NCBI GenBank assembly: GCA_944548615.1
Contig: OX155967.1
Location: forward strand, 4,933,281 to 4,997,280
DNA from: Micropterix aruncella
Lineage: Eukaryota > Arthropoda > Insecta > Lepidoptera > Micropterigidae
Direction: 5' to 3'
Length of the DNA stretch: 64,000 bases
Below the pieces are notes generated by a model that ran no database searches, had not been told where the DNA came from, and was given only the letters and a program-made list of their open reading frames with translations. Below are positions 51,531-62,564 of the stretch, piece by piece. The first letter of the stretch is position 1; each line of letters begins with the position of its first letter. Made by a program: the position numbers and the translations under genes.

Positions 51531-54500
51531 TAATGCGCATCAATTCTGACACGGATTCTGTGGATTTTTCGTACCACCACGTTAAAAATCAGTCCGAATA
51601 AAAAACAGGTGGATGAGTTTCTGTCTGACACCTGTCCTCACCTATTTCGGTTCTCGTCAGTAGGTCAAGGCCGCGCAACTCTCTTGTTTAATGATCGCGT
51701 TGAAACGTGAAACACGCACCGGGTGATAACGATACGTACCTACATGTTATTAACGTGCGATAAGGGAAGAATGCCCGTAAAAATATACGTTCGTATGTGT
51801 TTTAACTGCGTTTGTGTCAAAGTGCTATCGATTTATGTGGCGCATATTACTTATAGTGATTATTTTGAAGGTTTACACCCTTGGTGATCAGTAACGGATC
51901 GGAGGGGCGGTGGGGGGAGCGAACAGGGTGCTGTTTTAGCAAAAACAATTATTTAAGTGGAAGAATATGAAATAAATCATATTGTTTCTGTAAGTCGCTG
52001 GACTGTAATACTTTAAAGCATTATAGCCCTTAACCGGTCGGGCGCCGACAATGCCTATAGGCATTTGGCGTCGTTTGACAGATCTGGGCGTAGCCCTTTC
52101 GGCCGGCCCCCATATGTATTATAGAAATATATAATATACATGACTAACAAGTATAATTATTAGGTAACAAGAGGGAATGAATGAAAAAACGATATTGTTA
52201 GGTTGTCCCACTTGTTACTGTCTCCGCTGCTCTAGATGTTCGAAGATTATTATATTCCCTTTTAACTCTGTAAATTCAAAAGTTTTACCTTTTTCACTGC
52301 GAATATTATAATGATTCTTTCGAAATAACGACTATTATAAAGATTATGAAGCGACTCTTCGTCAGTTACCTCATTTATTATAGAGCTTTAGAATGCGTAT
52401 TATCTGTGAAAATATAGTTTTAAGAAAAAATGGTGGAAGCCCCGCCACGTTGAGCCCCAGAAACTGTCCACTTAAACGACCGAGCCTGTTCAATTTCTCT
52501 TCGCAGCTGACTTCACAACAAATATCCGTAAAGTTGCTTCACAGCAAACAGTCGCATACTTCACAACAAAAAGTCGCAAAGTGGCAGGAGTTGCGACTGC
52601 AGACTCTTCGTCATTCATCGTTAACTGAACCTCCATAAGAGTCCCTTAGCACAGCCAGGACATATGGGACGGCATAATGCATTATCGACAGAAGAAGAAA
52701 AAACAGACGAAGATTATTATTACTGGAATCATTACTCAAACACCTGAATAAGCTGGTATATTGCTGTCCAAGGTTCAACGTTGTCTAACTGATAACGAAA
52801 TCACACAGCAATCGCCTAATCTATGATCGAGGTTATCTCATAAACAAAACAGTTCGTAGAACAAGTCCCATAATACTCGGAGTTTCACGTAAACAATGAA
52901 CAATCTAATCTGAAGTACATAGCTATTTATAAAAACATAACACCTGAGACGTGTGTTGTTGTGTAATAAATGCTGACTTACATTGAGTCCTGTCAGCCAG
53001 TAACTGTACTGACCTCACATTCAAGGCAAGTCAGTGCTGACCCGGTATTGCCAGTCGCTGGCACTACGCTTTAGGGTGACGTCGCGTCGTGTCGAAAATT
53101 TTAACCACCGAAAATTACGTTTCTTTTTGATACCTCTTCTTTTAAATTTTCCATCAACTCCTCTAACAGCAGATATGATTTTTTCTCAACAAATAATTTT
53201 GAAATAATGCACTCGTATCAAATTCTGCCGTTTTCGATAACTCATTTCCCCCACTGACTATAAAAACCTGCTTACACCGTGAACAAAAATAACCACGACT
53301 GACTGACCTTACGTCAATAAGCCTTTAGTATGGATAATGACTCTTAATCCCTAAACTTGTGAAGTAAAAACTCGGCCGTACCTTTTTCATCCCGGAAGGG
53401 ACGTTACACATTCTAGGGGTAGTACCATCGCCAAGAAAACATAAAAAGCCTCCACAATCTCCTGTCCTGACAGCTACAAAACTCAAAATGACCTGAATAC
53501 ATTGAGTGTGGTCCACCGCACGCTCAATGCATATCATTGCACATACCATCATAATATGCATATCATCATGATTATCATGATTATCACATATCATCATGAT
53601 TGCTGCATATCATACGCAATGATATGTAGCGTAACCTTTAAGTATAGTGGAGCCTCACAGGCTCCGCAAGATTTTCGGCACAGAAGCTTCGGCTTAGTAG
53701 CTTCAGGTTTAGTAGCGAATGGACCAAAGTGAGAAGAGATTATAGGTATACCGCGGCGACAAAGGCAATACGTCCCACCGTTGGCAGTGGCCAATTACGA
53801 ATGACGATTTCGGCTTCGCGCGTAGTCTAATATAGTCGATTTGGCTTTTCAATTATAATATAATAAATCACCAAATGAATACTTTTTTATAAAGTAAAAA
53901 TTAGATTACAATAACAAAAAACCTTAAGATCACTGTATTATTTTTTATATCACTCAAAAGTATCTTTTAAAAATAGAAGAAAAAAATAATGTTTGGCCAT
54001 AACATTTCTGGAAATTACGTAATTTCAAACATTTTTTCTTATATTTTTTGTATGGAAGTTCTAGAAACTGTCTTGGTACTATGCAAATAGACCATACGCT
54101 GGTGTAAATATTACAATAATAAAATAACTTAAGATCACTGTGTTATTTTTATATCACTCAAAAGTATCTTTAATAAATAGAAAAAAATAAATAGTATTTT
54201 TAATATTGAGAATCATCTCTAGGTTATTCAAAAACTGAAGACAAATCTCGCTCGTTTTTATTTTTTTGGAAAACAGTAACAGAATAAAGATAATTTACAA
54301 TTAATATGGAAATAATTTACCAATTTCGTTTTGGCGAAATGATAGCTTAAGAACCGGGTTTTTAAAATCCCGCATAATTGTATTAACATTCTTTTTCGTG
54401 TTCTCATAACCAGGCCACAAAAATTATATGCTTCATAGAGCTTTTGGCCGCCACGGCCTCTTAACTCGTTGGCTTTCCTCACCCACTCCTCCTTATGGAG

Positions 54501-54552
54501 TCAATCTGGAATTGTTTATGGAATAGTTAGTAATTAGGGTGTGCGAGATAGA
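51531..54552. other. Long spacer, no firm genes
   Basis: 52033-52205 is a truncated sister of the TTAA MITE at 30397. 52435-52480 holds, on the minus strand, TGGGGCTCAACGTGGC, vaguely like an LTR-retrotransposon primer-binding region preceded by a possible LTR end. 52922-52972 has TATTTATAAAAA and AATAAA in LTR-like spacing. Neither supports a firm LTR call. AT-C repeats occur at 53520-53620. Other frames of 60-90 residues are unassigned. Confidence 0.3.
52033..52205. mobile_element. TTAA MITE copy 2, truncated
   Basis: It starts after TTAA at 52029-52032 with CCGGTCGGGCGCCGAC. It follows the 30397 copy through CCTATAGGCATTTGGCGTCG and AACAAGAGGGAATGAATG to AAACGATATTGTTAGG, then diverges. 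The right end is missing. Confidence 0.7.
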
Positions 54553-55710
54553 AGTTTTCCGACCCACCAACAGCCGTGAAGGGAAAGTATTGTGAACGCG
54601 CTTCTGTGTGTTCGTGTGGGTAGGTATATAGTGCTCCACAATAGCGCCAAAGCGCTTAATCCGATTTAGCTGAAATTTGGCATGCCGGCATCGTTAGCTC
54701 ATGGCAAGAGTTAAAAAGATTGTAGTTGAAATCGGTCCACTAGGGGGACGCACTAGTCATATAATTTGGAAAAAATTCAAAAATGTTTCTTACGATTTAT
54801 ATATTTTAAGCAGTACGGATATTATCCGTACTTATACCCTACTAGTTTCCTACTAGGCATGGTGGGCTATAACTCTCTTAAGTTGCGTAGAGAAATGCTC
54901 GCTATGGCCTACGTTTTCAAGCTGATTAGGGGAAGAGTTGACAATCCTAGCATGCTAGCGAAGGTTTGTCTCTTTGTCCCAGACAATTATAATCGATCTC
55001 GCACTCATAATCTATTTGCGGAGCCGTCCTCGCGCACCAACCTAAGTCGATGGAGTCTGCTTACACGAGCTTTGCGGCACATAAATGCGCTATGTTCGAC
55101 AGCGCCAGACTTTGATATTTTTACAGCGAGCCCGCATCTCTTCAAGGTGTGGGCATTGCGCTACTTGTTTATGGCAGAATAATATAAACTGTTTTCACTC
55201 TTATGTACTGTAAGTTTTTCTATTCTTAATGCCGGTATTTGTATTTAACGCTTATTTAAACATGTTATGTATGTACTTGTAAGAATTCTATTATTTTTTT
55301 ATATTTATGTGTATATTGCATATCAACGGATTGGTAGAAACTGTAATGTTGATTTGTTATGAAATAAATAAATAAATAAATAAATAAATAAATATATCAA
55401 TCTCAAAATGTTGGAGTTAGAGACTTGATATTTAGTAACGAGATGGCTTGTTATGCCGAAATCACGGTGTGAAATTTTGGTTAGAATATCTCAAATACAA
55501 ACTACAGTAATAATATTTACATTCCGCAATTTTAATTATATAACAACGTCATCTGTTGGCGCTTGACCCAGCCCCGCCCTTAGCCGAGAAACGAACCGCG
55601 TCGCACGAGGCGGTTGCAATGGAACCCAACCGGCTTAATCCACCGGTCGAGAGAAGGAGCTCATCGATGTTATGTATGAAATTAATATTCAGCTAAAATC
55701 AGTCCTTGCC
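54553..55710 (+). repeat. RepX, complete copy split by LINE-B
   Basis: 54553-54765 carries the RepX 5' half (TTTTCCGACCCACCAACAG to AGGGGGACGCACTAGTC). 55392-55710 carries the 3' half (ATATATCAATCTCAAAATG, AGCCGAGAAACGAACCGCG, GAAATTAATATTCAGC). The intact order is confirmed by 45905-46490 and by CACCAAATATATCAATCTCG at 43547. Confidence 0.75.
54766..55395 (+). mobile_element. LINE-B 3' insertion with AAAT-repeat tail
   Basis: The frame at 54766-55182 encodes EKIQKCFLRFIYFKQYGYYP, LYPTSFLLGMVGYNS and EPSSRTNLSRWSLLTRAL. It is homologous to 12059-12460 on the minus strand. A 3' UTR of about 180 bp and an AATA-repeat tail (55361-55392) follow. The frame is intact over 138 codons but 5'-truncated, with no palm motifs. 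Inserted into RepX. Confidence 0.88.
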
Positions 55711-56240
55711 GGTAGTCTTGCGTCGACACATCCGATTTTCTTATAGTTTCTGCCGCTATTTATCGTATTTCCTTTTCTTTCAATTCATACGTTTCTGCAG
55801 CCTTTCTCGTCTCGTCTTGAACGCAGGTTTGAATTTAGGTTAGAAAACAGTACGCGGTAGGTATTTGACCGGGTTTTTTTCCTTCACTACCGCAATCTCG
55901 AACAGATATACGTCTTCCATCAACGCCCGCGCATAATATATTGGCCTAATAACAAGCAGTAAATCTCAATTGTCGGCTCTGTGCTACGTTCGACCTTGCC
56001 CGTCGACCAGAGTCAATAAGAACGAGTTCAGTAATTATTGATAATAACCAGACTAATGACGAATGCTGGCGTATGTGCATATGCATTATTCGCAATAATT
56101 CACAATATTCCTATAATGCGAATCGTCAACACCATCAACAGTACAAACAAACCGAGGATCTAGTAGCGTTCAGTTGGTATTTAGTGCTTCTGTCCAAGAT
56201 AGGATCTAGGATTTCTCTTTGAATTTCAGCGTACGCTCAA
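55711..56240. other. Gene-less spacer
   Basis: Moderately GC-balanced, no repeat matched, no gene recognised. Confidence 0.3.
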
Positions 56241-56957
56241 AGCCTCGTATCACATAGCGAGCGCGGCGCGCTGTGAAGTCGCATGTCGATACTCGATACC
56301 CTGCCCCGGGATTCTGAAGTGGCGATACGAGACGTCAATGCGACACGATATTTAATTCGAATTCGACTTGATAGATTCTGTTTCAGAATCGTCAGATAAT
56401 CTCGAAACTCGATACTTCCCACGTAATTCCCACCCCGATATCGTGATCTGATTGGCTGGGGTCGGCCGTTTAGCAGTGAGCGGCGTATGCTCAATTCGGA
56501 CCGGGCTCTGAGCGAGCTTAGCGCTTAGAGCCAAGGGCAAATCGAATCGCGTCCTTTATTTATTAAATCAAATATCCTTATTTCCCGGCGCTATATTCAC
56601 ATTTCAATCGTCTTGGGTAAGAATAGTCGGTAATAATTGCTGAATAGGGATTTTACTGCCATTTCCCAGCTATCTCCTAGAGCAACGACATGCAGACGAC
56701 ACTCCATGTGCTGTCGTCTGTCCTAACCTTACTTCTGACGATTGAAGGGCGGTCAAATCGCTTCCAGAATCGCAAATATTGTCGTGTGACCATAATCGTA
56801 TCGTCACTTCAGAATCCGGGGGCTGTTTGCTCGAGTCGAGCGGCGCGGAACGAGCCGCTCGAAGCGGCTCTTTCCGCGCTGCTCGACTCGAGCAAACAGG
56901 TATCGACATGCGAGCTGAGCCGCGCCGCGCTCACAAATCGATACGAGGCTCGAGGAG
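56241..56957. repeat. Inverted-repeat block with a 77-bp hairpin
   Basis: 56241-56297 and 56900-56957 are inverted relatives (AGCCTCGTAT, GAGCGCGGCGCG and TCGCATGTCGATAC shared), giving a 717-bp unit with arms of about 55 bp. Immediately inside the right arm, 56823-56899 is a near-perfect hairpin with arms CTGTTTGCTCGAGTCGAGC and complement, and GAGCCGCT/AGCGGCTC around TCGA. No target duplication read; could be a TIR element or an inverted duplication. Confidence 0.6.
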
Positions 56958-56999
56958 CACATCACTGATTTGTCCTGGGGGCATATTCTTGAAAAATTT

Positions 57000-57497
57000 A
57001 GCATGCTAAATTTGTCTATGGCCTTGTTTTGCCCAGACACTTCAAACTTGTTTTGCCCAGACACTTTGGCTTTATAGGACCCAAAATTTATAACAAACTT
57101 AAAGAGTGTATAAAAACGTGCAAAAACATAATTCTATTTAAATTTTAAATTATGGAACGTTTACTTCAATTTGGGAGAAATGAGGTAGAAAAGATAGTTA
57201 CATAAAATTGTAATACATTTGATAATATTTATTTATTAATTTGTCCTACAAAACCTTTATCTTCCGACACTTTATATTTATTTTAACTCTGTGATGATAA
57301 TATTACGATATTTTTAAAATATACATATTTTTGTTTCAATCATTTGTTTAATTCATTATTAGATTTTATTGTTTTATTTTGATTCTACATGTATACATAT
57401 AAACAAATCATCACCGTACATTTAGTCTATCTTAGTACGGGCTACCCTAGTTAGGTAGACTGCAATTTAGTTTAGATACATTTTTTTCAATAACTGC

Positions 57498-57528
<31 letters not shown>

Positions 57529-57530
57529 TA
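57000..57530 (+). pseudogene. LINE-C 3' end
   Basis: Residues FIGPKIYNKLKECIKTC and ERLLQFGRNEVEKIVT precede the LINE-C 3' UTR with ATTTAGTCTATCTTAGTACG and a small hairpin. It ends in an ATT-repeat tail (57502-57534). A 24-bp direct duplication of CTTGTTTTGCCCAGACACTT lies at 57022-57066. Confidence 0.7.
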
Positions 57531-57535
57531 TTACT

Positions 57536-58410
57536 TCCATACAAAAATGACGATGACGTCATCAAATATGCTTATTTTCCAGAAAACACATCCAAAATCG
57601 CATCGCTCGAAAATGATTCTTATCAGTAGCACATAAGATAGAAAAGGGTCACACTTTCCCGCTTTTCTTTAGAAGGATGAAGAAATTGAAAATTCGATGA
57701 TGAATCTATACATAGCAAGCTCCGATTGGCGGACGCCGGCGTGGTTAAAAAAACCGACCAATAGCGCCGCGTTTCTCATTTTTGACAGCGGCGTTTCGAA
57801 AATTCGAATTCGGCCCCAAAACGTCGCCGATTTTTATGCTATTTTCGACGCGAATCAAATATGCAACGGTATATACTCGATAAAACAAACGAAAAACGGA
57901 TTAATAACTCACCGTCTCCGTTCCTGTGTTCTTTATGAGGCTGCATGGTGATGTATCCGTTTTACCTGCGCAAACAAAAACGCAATTTTACGAAATGCAC
58001 CATTGGCGAAGCCGCGGCACTTTCACAGAGTCCAACGCGAGGCGAAATTGCGCAAAACCACCCCGTTTTTAAAAGCTAAACGCCGACGTTTCGCCATTCT
58101 CACCTCTTCGGAAACGTGGTGGTTGTAGGTATGCCCGGTTTTGGAGCTCGCTGCTGTCAAAAGGACAGATACATTTAAGTATTGTTGTTGAAAAAACGAA
58201 CGCTCTCAGCAATTATCCATTCGCCAACGTGCGGACACGAACCCGACGGCCAATAAATTATAATTCATCGGCCGGACAAACGGTAGACAGTCAGCGCGCG
58301 AATCCGAGACGTAAACACACCGTTCATCCATAGAAGACGGGAATTTGCGAGTATTCTCTTAGGGATGTGAACGCTGTCACCAGATAAATATTTTAAAGTA
58401 TTATGTTGTA
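57536..58410. other. CpG-rich stretch, possible host gene 5' region
   Basis: It is richer in CpG than the neighbouring AT-rich DNA and matches no repeat in this window. It contains the candidate exon at 57913-57965 (minus) and a GAAGAG/GTGAGA donor-like site near 58105. CCAAT-type motifs occur at about 57760 and 58002. The plus-strand 84-aa frame at 57697-57951 overlaps these and shows no motif. Confidence 0.3.
57913..57965 (-). CDS. Candidate small coding exon with start codon (host gene?)
   Basis: On the minus strand a pyrimidine-rich tract ending TTTGTTTGCGCAG (acceptor-like) is followed by a 53-nt segment containing ATG at 57946-57944 in a good context (CATCACCATGC). It then has eleven codons (MQPHKEHRNGD) and a consensus donor GGTGAGT at 57907-57913. 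A start exon flanked by proper splice signals, in a CpG-rich unrepeated stretch, is the best host-gene candidate here. I cannot find the following exon within the window, so the product is unknown and chance remains possible. Confidence 0.3.
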
Positions 58411-58635
58411 CTAGCTGCGCCCCCCGGGGTTTCACCCGCGTGGTGATGGAAATTTGTTATAATGATGATAGAAAACTATATATCTTTATAACTTATAGCC
58501 TATGTCTTAGTCTGATGTGTAAGCTATATTATTGTAAAGTTTCATCAAAATCCATTCAGAAGTTTCTGCGTGAAAGAGTAACAAACATCCATATATACAT
58601 TCTTACAAATTTTCGCGTTTAAAATAGTATTAGGA
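58411..58635 (-). mobile_element. Non-autonomous Helitron, family 2, copy 2
   Basis: CTAGCTGCGCC on the plus strand is the complement of the 3' end, with an imperfect CCCGG/ACCCGCG hairpin. The far end is AATAGTATTAGGA, the complement of a TCCTAATAC start. A precedes and T follows, as Helitrons require. Confidence 0.85.
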
Positions 58636-58995
58636 TTCATTGCGATATGCTAGTATCTAACTGCGTCATTCCTTTAACCGCCCTAACTATACGAACGTAC
58701 GTGATATGTCCGCTATATTATCATATAGAAAAAAATATACATAAAATATATTAAAATTATATACTATATACAAATTTATATAAAACAGTTAAATAAAAAC
58801 CGCTTATATAAACCGCTATATATTTTGTCTAGTACATTTTATACAACTATTGTTATTGAGAAATCTAATGAAACCAAACCAAGGATTTACCTACTTTCTG
58901 ACAAATATCCCAAAGGTAGGTTAATAGGCGAAATTATCAGATGAATAGTAATATGAAAAATCAGGTCAGACTTGTTTTTGCCATAAAAGTGAAGT
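58636..58995. other. AT-rich spacer
   Basis: Nothing recognised. Confidence 0.3.
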
Positions 58996-59209
58996 AAAAG
59001 GTATTTATTTCCAATACAACCATACAATTGTGTAGGAATGACAGTAATTAATCTTAAACTAGTTACTCAATTTAGACAAGAGATGATATATGTACAATAT
59101 ATAGCTTTAAACTTACCAATTTACAAAAACATAGACTATATGATAACAGTTTACAACAAAACAATTAACGGTAAATAATATGTATTAGATTAAATGGGTA
59201 GATACGATG

Positions 59210-61213
59210 CTATGTATTTTCAAAATATTTTAAGAAGTCGTTATGGGCATACATGTTGATTTTAAGCAGATATACTCGGATGGATCTCTTGAAAATATCA
59301 ATGTTTTTAATTGCTTTTAATCTTTCGGGCAATTTATTGAAAAGTTTGAGGCCTAAGTATCGACTAGTCGCCTGGAACTTGGCAGTACGTGCTACGAACG
59401 GTTGGAGATACAGGGTTTTATTCCTGGTGTCATGCCGATGTACTTCCTCGTGGGATATGGCCGAGCTCTTATTGCAATAGAATTCGCAAAGAGCTTCTTG
59501 AGCAAAAATCGCATATACGGTCAATATCCCTAGTTTTTGGAAGTGTTCACGACATGACTGCCGTGGACCAATACCTACTATCGCACGTATGGCTCTTTTC
59601 TGGAGAGTGAATACACTGTTGATGTGTGCTGCATTACCCCATAAAAGAATACCATAGCGCAGGTGTGACTCAACTAGCGCGTAATAGGCCGATATTACTT
59701 CAGTTCTCTCCAAACAATTTCTGATGCGTAATAGAGCATAGCAGGCTGACGAAAGTTTTGACTTAACATGCTCTATATGTAGATTCCATGACATCTTTGC
59801 ATCCAGATGTAGTCCGAGGAATTTAACTGATTCCGCAAGTTCAACCGGGTAGTTAACTTTTATAGATGATGTCTTGCTATTAAAATTTAAAATAACAGTT
59901 TTAGACATATTTAGAGACATCTTGTTCGCATTAAACCAATCATCAAGTTCACCAAGAGATGTATTGATATTGGCAGTGAGCGTATTTATGTTGTCAGCTT
60001 CAACTACAGCGCTAGTATCGTCTGCAAATTGGGTGACTTCACATTTAGATAGATTTGGACTCAGGTCATTTATGTAAATAATGAAAAGCAACGGTCCAAG
60101 AATTGAGCCTTGGGGTACTCCAATATTGACAGTAAGTATTTCGGAAGTTGCTACGGACTCGATTAGATCTCTGCCAATATTGGCTATTTCCACTTTTTGC
60201 ATTCTGTTTTGCAGATAAGTCTTGAATAGGTTATTTGCCGTACCTCGGATGCCATAATAGTCTAATTTTGCAAGTAGAAGATCGGTTTGGACGCAATCAA
60301 AGGCTCGACTGAGGTCACAAAAAATGGCAGCCGAATACCTTTTCATATTTAGACATGTATGTATTTGATTGCAACACTTCAACATTGCCTATTGGGTCGA
60401 TTTCTTTTTCATAAAAGCAAATTGTGTGTTGCTCAAAATATTATTTTTCTTCAAAACCTCACGTATCCTGACTTCTATTATTTTTTCTAGAACCTTAGAG
60501 AATACGGTCAATAAAGAGATGGGTCGATAGTTTTCGATATTATGTATATCACCTTTTTTAAAGACCGGTACTATTTTTGCCATTTTATAACATTCAGGGA
60601 AGACACCATTACTTAACGACATATTAAATAATATACTGAGGGGTTTAGATAAAATATCACTGGATTTCTTTAGTATATCAACTGGAAAATTGTCTATCCC
60701 AGTGGATTTTTTATTTTTCAATGAGTTTATAAATTTGGCTATTTCCATCTCAGATGTGGGTTTCGGGAATATCGAATTATATTTTTTTTTCATTAATTTC
60801 AACTTTTCATATGCTGTTGTAATTGGGGTCTGAATTGCAGATGCCAGACTTAAAGGTTTAGTGATAAAGAAGTTATTGAATACGTTGCTCAAAACCAGAC
60901 CATTTGTTTCGAGTTTTTTATTTACTTCAATGGATAATGATGCGCTAAATCCTTTTCTCAATTTTCCGGTTTCATCGTTTATAATGGACCATGCTGTTTT
61001 TACTTTATTTCGTGAGGAAAATATTTTTAGAGAATAGAATTTTCTTTTAGCTGCGCGAATATCATTTCTTAACCTCGAATACATTTTATTGAAGAGTTTT
61101 TGATATAAAAGAGTTTTTTCTTCTCTTTCTTTAATTATAAAATTTATAAATTTATATATAAAACTTTTGTTGACTTGTTTAACTTTCGGAAACATGATTT
61201 TGGTTATTGTCAC
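59210..61213 (-). pseudogene. LINE-A reverse transcriptase with a single in-frame stop
   Basis: The N-terminal part (61213 to 60392) carries KMAKIVPVFKKGD, NYRPISLLTVFSKVLEKI and QFAFMKKKSTQ (RT fingers). A TAG at 60391-60389 interrupts, and the same frame then continues for 392 codons. It holds motif A FCDLSRAFD (catalytic Asp), motif B GVPQGSILGP, motif C FADD, then WFNANKMSLN, LRYGILLWGNAAHIN and HRHDTRNKTLYL. Catalytic aspartates are intact, so one nonsense change separates this from an open RT. The function would be target-primed reverse transcription of its own RNA. The upstream endonuclease is missing, so the copy cannot be autonomous. Confidence 0.92.
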
Positions 61214-61242
61214 ATGCTTTATAAGAAATTTAGTATAAGTAC

Positions 61243-61614
61243 CTATTGTAACTGTTTGTTTCCTAAATAAAATAAAATAAAAATAAAAAAATAAAATAAA
61301 GGGTCATATTTGAAAATTTTGTTTTTCAATGTGTTTCTCTTCAACCTACAGCGATAAACAAGAACTGGAGTAATCCATTGCTTGTTGGTAGGTTGTAGAT
61401 AAACTTTTTTCCTTATTATTGGAAATGATTTCGAAAAGCATTCATTTATCCGATTGTGAAACCACGTATAGGCCATATTAGTGTCATCTATTGTCTGAAG
61501 ATAGTCCCAGTTTAACGATTCAACCCATTTTCTAAACACGGTGTGATTACTTTTAGCAAAGTTCCTCCTTGTTTTAAATACATAATTTTGAGTACGCTTA
61601 AGAGTCCCTATCAA
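61243..61614 (-). pseudogene. LINE-A linker between endonuclease and RT, frameshifted
   Basis: It reads VFRKWVESLNWDYLQTIDD, TNMAYTWFHNRINECFSKSF and NKQWITPVLVYRCRLKRNTL, the usual connector region of CR1/Jockey-type ORF2 (W-x-x-v-x-x-x-d-d-x-n, F...FP, K-x-W-I-T). The last 20 or so residues derive from the A/T microsatellite, which shifts the frame relative to the RT part. It ends at the 5' truncation near 61622. Confidence 0.75.
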
Positions 61615-61622
61615 TTTCGTCG

Positions 61623-62564
61623 CGCGCTTAGTTTAGGTATTTTCAGAGCGGCGCACGTGTAAGCGTTCAGTTTATCGCGGTAAAACAAAGAGATACGGCG
61701 CAGCGGCAACAAACAATCTTGATCCGCAGCCGATAATCAGTCCTCGAGTATTATGTAACATTAGTAAAAATTATGTTGTAGAACATCTCAACGTGTATGT
61801 GTGGACCCAATAATTTGGTCCTTACCTAATAAAAAAATATATTTTTAAACTCATAATAATAGATTTAAAATAATAATTTTGTTACATATTATGGTTACTA
61901 TTTCTTGCTAAAAGTATATCGTTAAATAAGTAATTATGTACAATAATAATTACTAGGTACTTATTATGTTTCCTGAATTGTTTGTGGCCACGCCTAGGCC
62001 ATCGAAATACTAGGCTTCGCACCGGTGGCGCTGCGACCGCTACCAATCTAGGGTATTTATTTATGGCCTAGCTAATAGTGAGGTTGGCATTTACAAATAT
62101 TATATTATTGTTGTAACTATAAAACAAAATATAATACAACCAGGTGAAAACAAGCACGCTAGGTAATGGTTGTCCGGGGAAGTATACTTTTTTATTTTGT
62201 ATGGTTTGCTATAGTGTCTGGTTATTTATATTATACTAGCTGTTGACCGCGGCTTCGCTTCGCGTAAATTTTCAAATCGATTTGGTAATTTAGTATTTGT
62301 TATTTACTATTAACTTAGTATTAGACCTCCCCTTTTCAAATAATAATAATATAATATATTCGTACTATTTTTATGCAATAATATTGTCATGTACCTTAAA
62401 ATACAACGTGAAAAACGCAACATGCTCTCTTATAAGTACACGCATACCATGAAAAACTCAGTGCATGCACGAAGACTTATGCCGCTCTCACTTAACAGTA
62501 TGTCAACAAAAACTAAATAATAGAATAGATCAGCCGCTGCGATACCATGTATCATTCCCGCTAA
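61623..62564. other. Spacer with a Helitron 3' end at 62236
   Basis: No gene. CTAG at 62236-62239, preceded by A, starts a minus-oriented Helitron terminus: the complement of the CCGCG-GCTTCGCTT-CGCG hairpin lies just inside. Extent uncertain, perhaps to about 62480. Confidence 0.45.
62236..62480 (-). mobile_element. Helitron 3' end, family 4
   Basis: CTAGCTGTTGACCGCGGCTT, followed by CGCTTCGCGTAA, is the complement of a Helitron 3' terminus with a CGCG/CGCG stem. The insertion base A is present. The other end is not identified. Confidence 0.5.

Larger units (their letters stand above)
58996..61622 (-). mobile_element. LINE-A, longest copy, 5' truncated
   Basis: About 2.6 kb of a non-LTR retrotransposon in minus orientation. 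3' UTR 58996-59209 (ends with TATTTATTTCCAATAC on the plus strand), RT-bearing ORF 59210-61213, and the tail of the endonuclease-RT linker at 61243-61614. The endonuclease domain is absent. An A/T microsatellite (61262-61305) is embedded in the linker. The near-identical 3' copy at 5952-6970 indicates recent family activity. Confidence 0.9.

Noticed and set aside
52435..52640. LTR retrotransposon with primer-binding site on the minus strand
   Set aside because: Only a loose TGGGGCTCAACGTGG match, with no second LTR, no TSD and no gag/pol nearby; left as a remark.
57697..57951. 84-aa plus-strand frame in the CpG-rich pocket
   Set aside because: No motif, and it overlaps a better-supported minus-strand exon candidate.
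59253..60077. Plus-strand frames inside LINE-A
   Set aside because: Shadows of the minus-strand reverse transcriptase.
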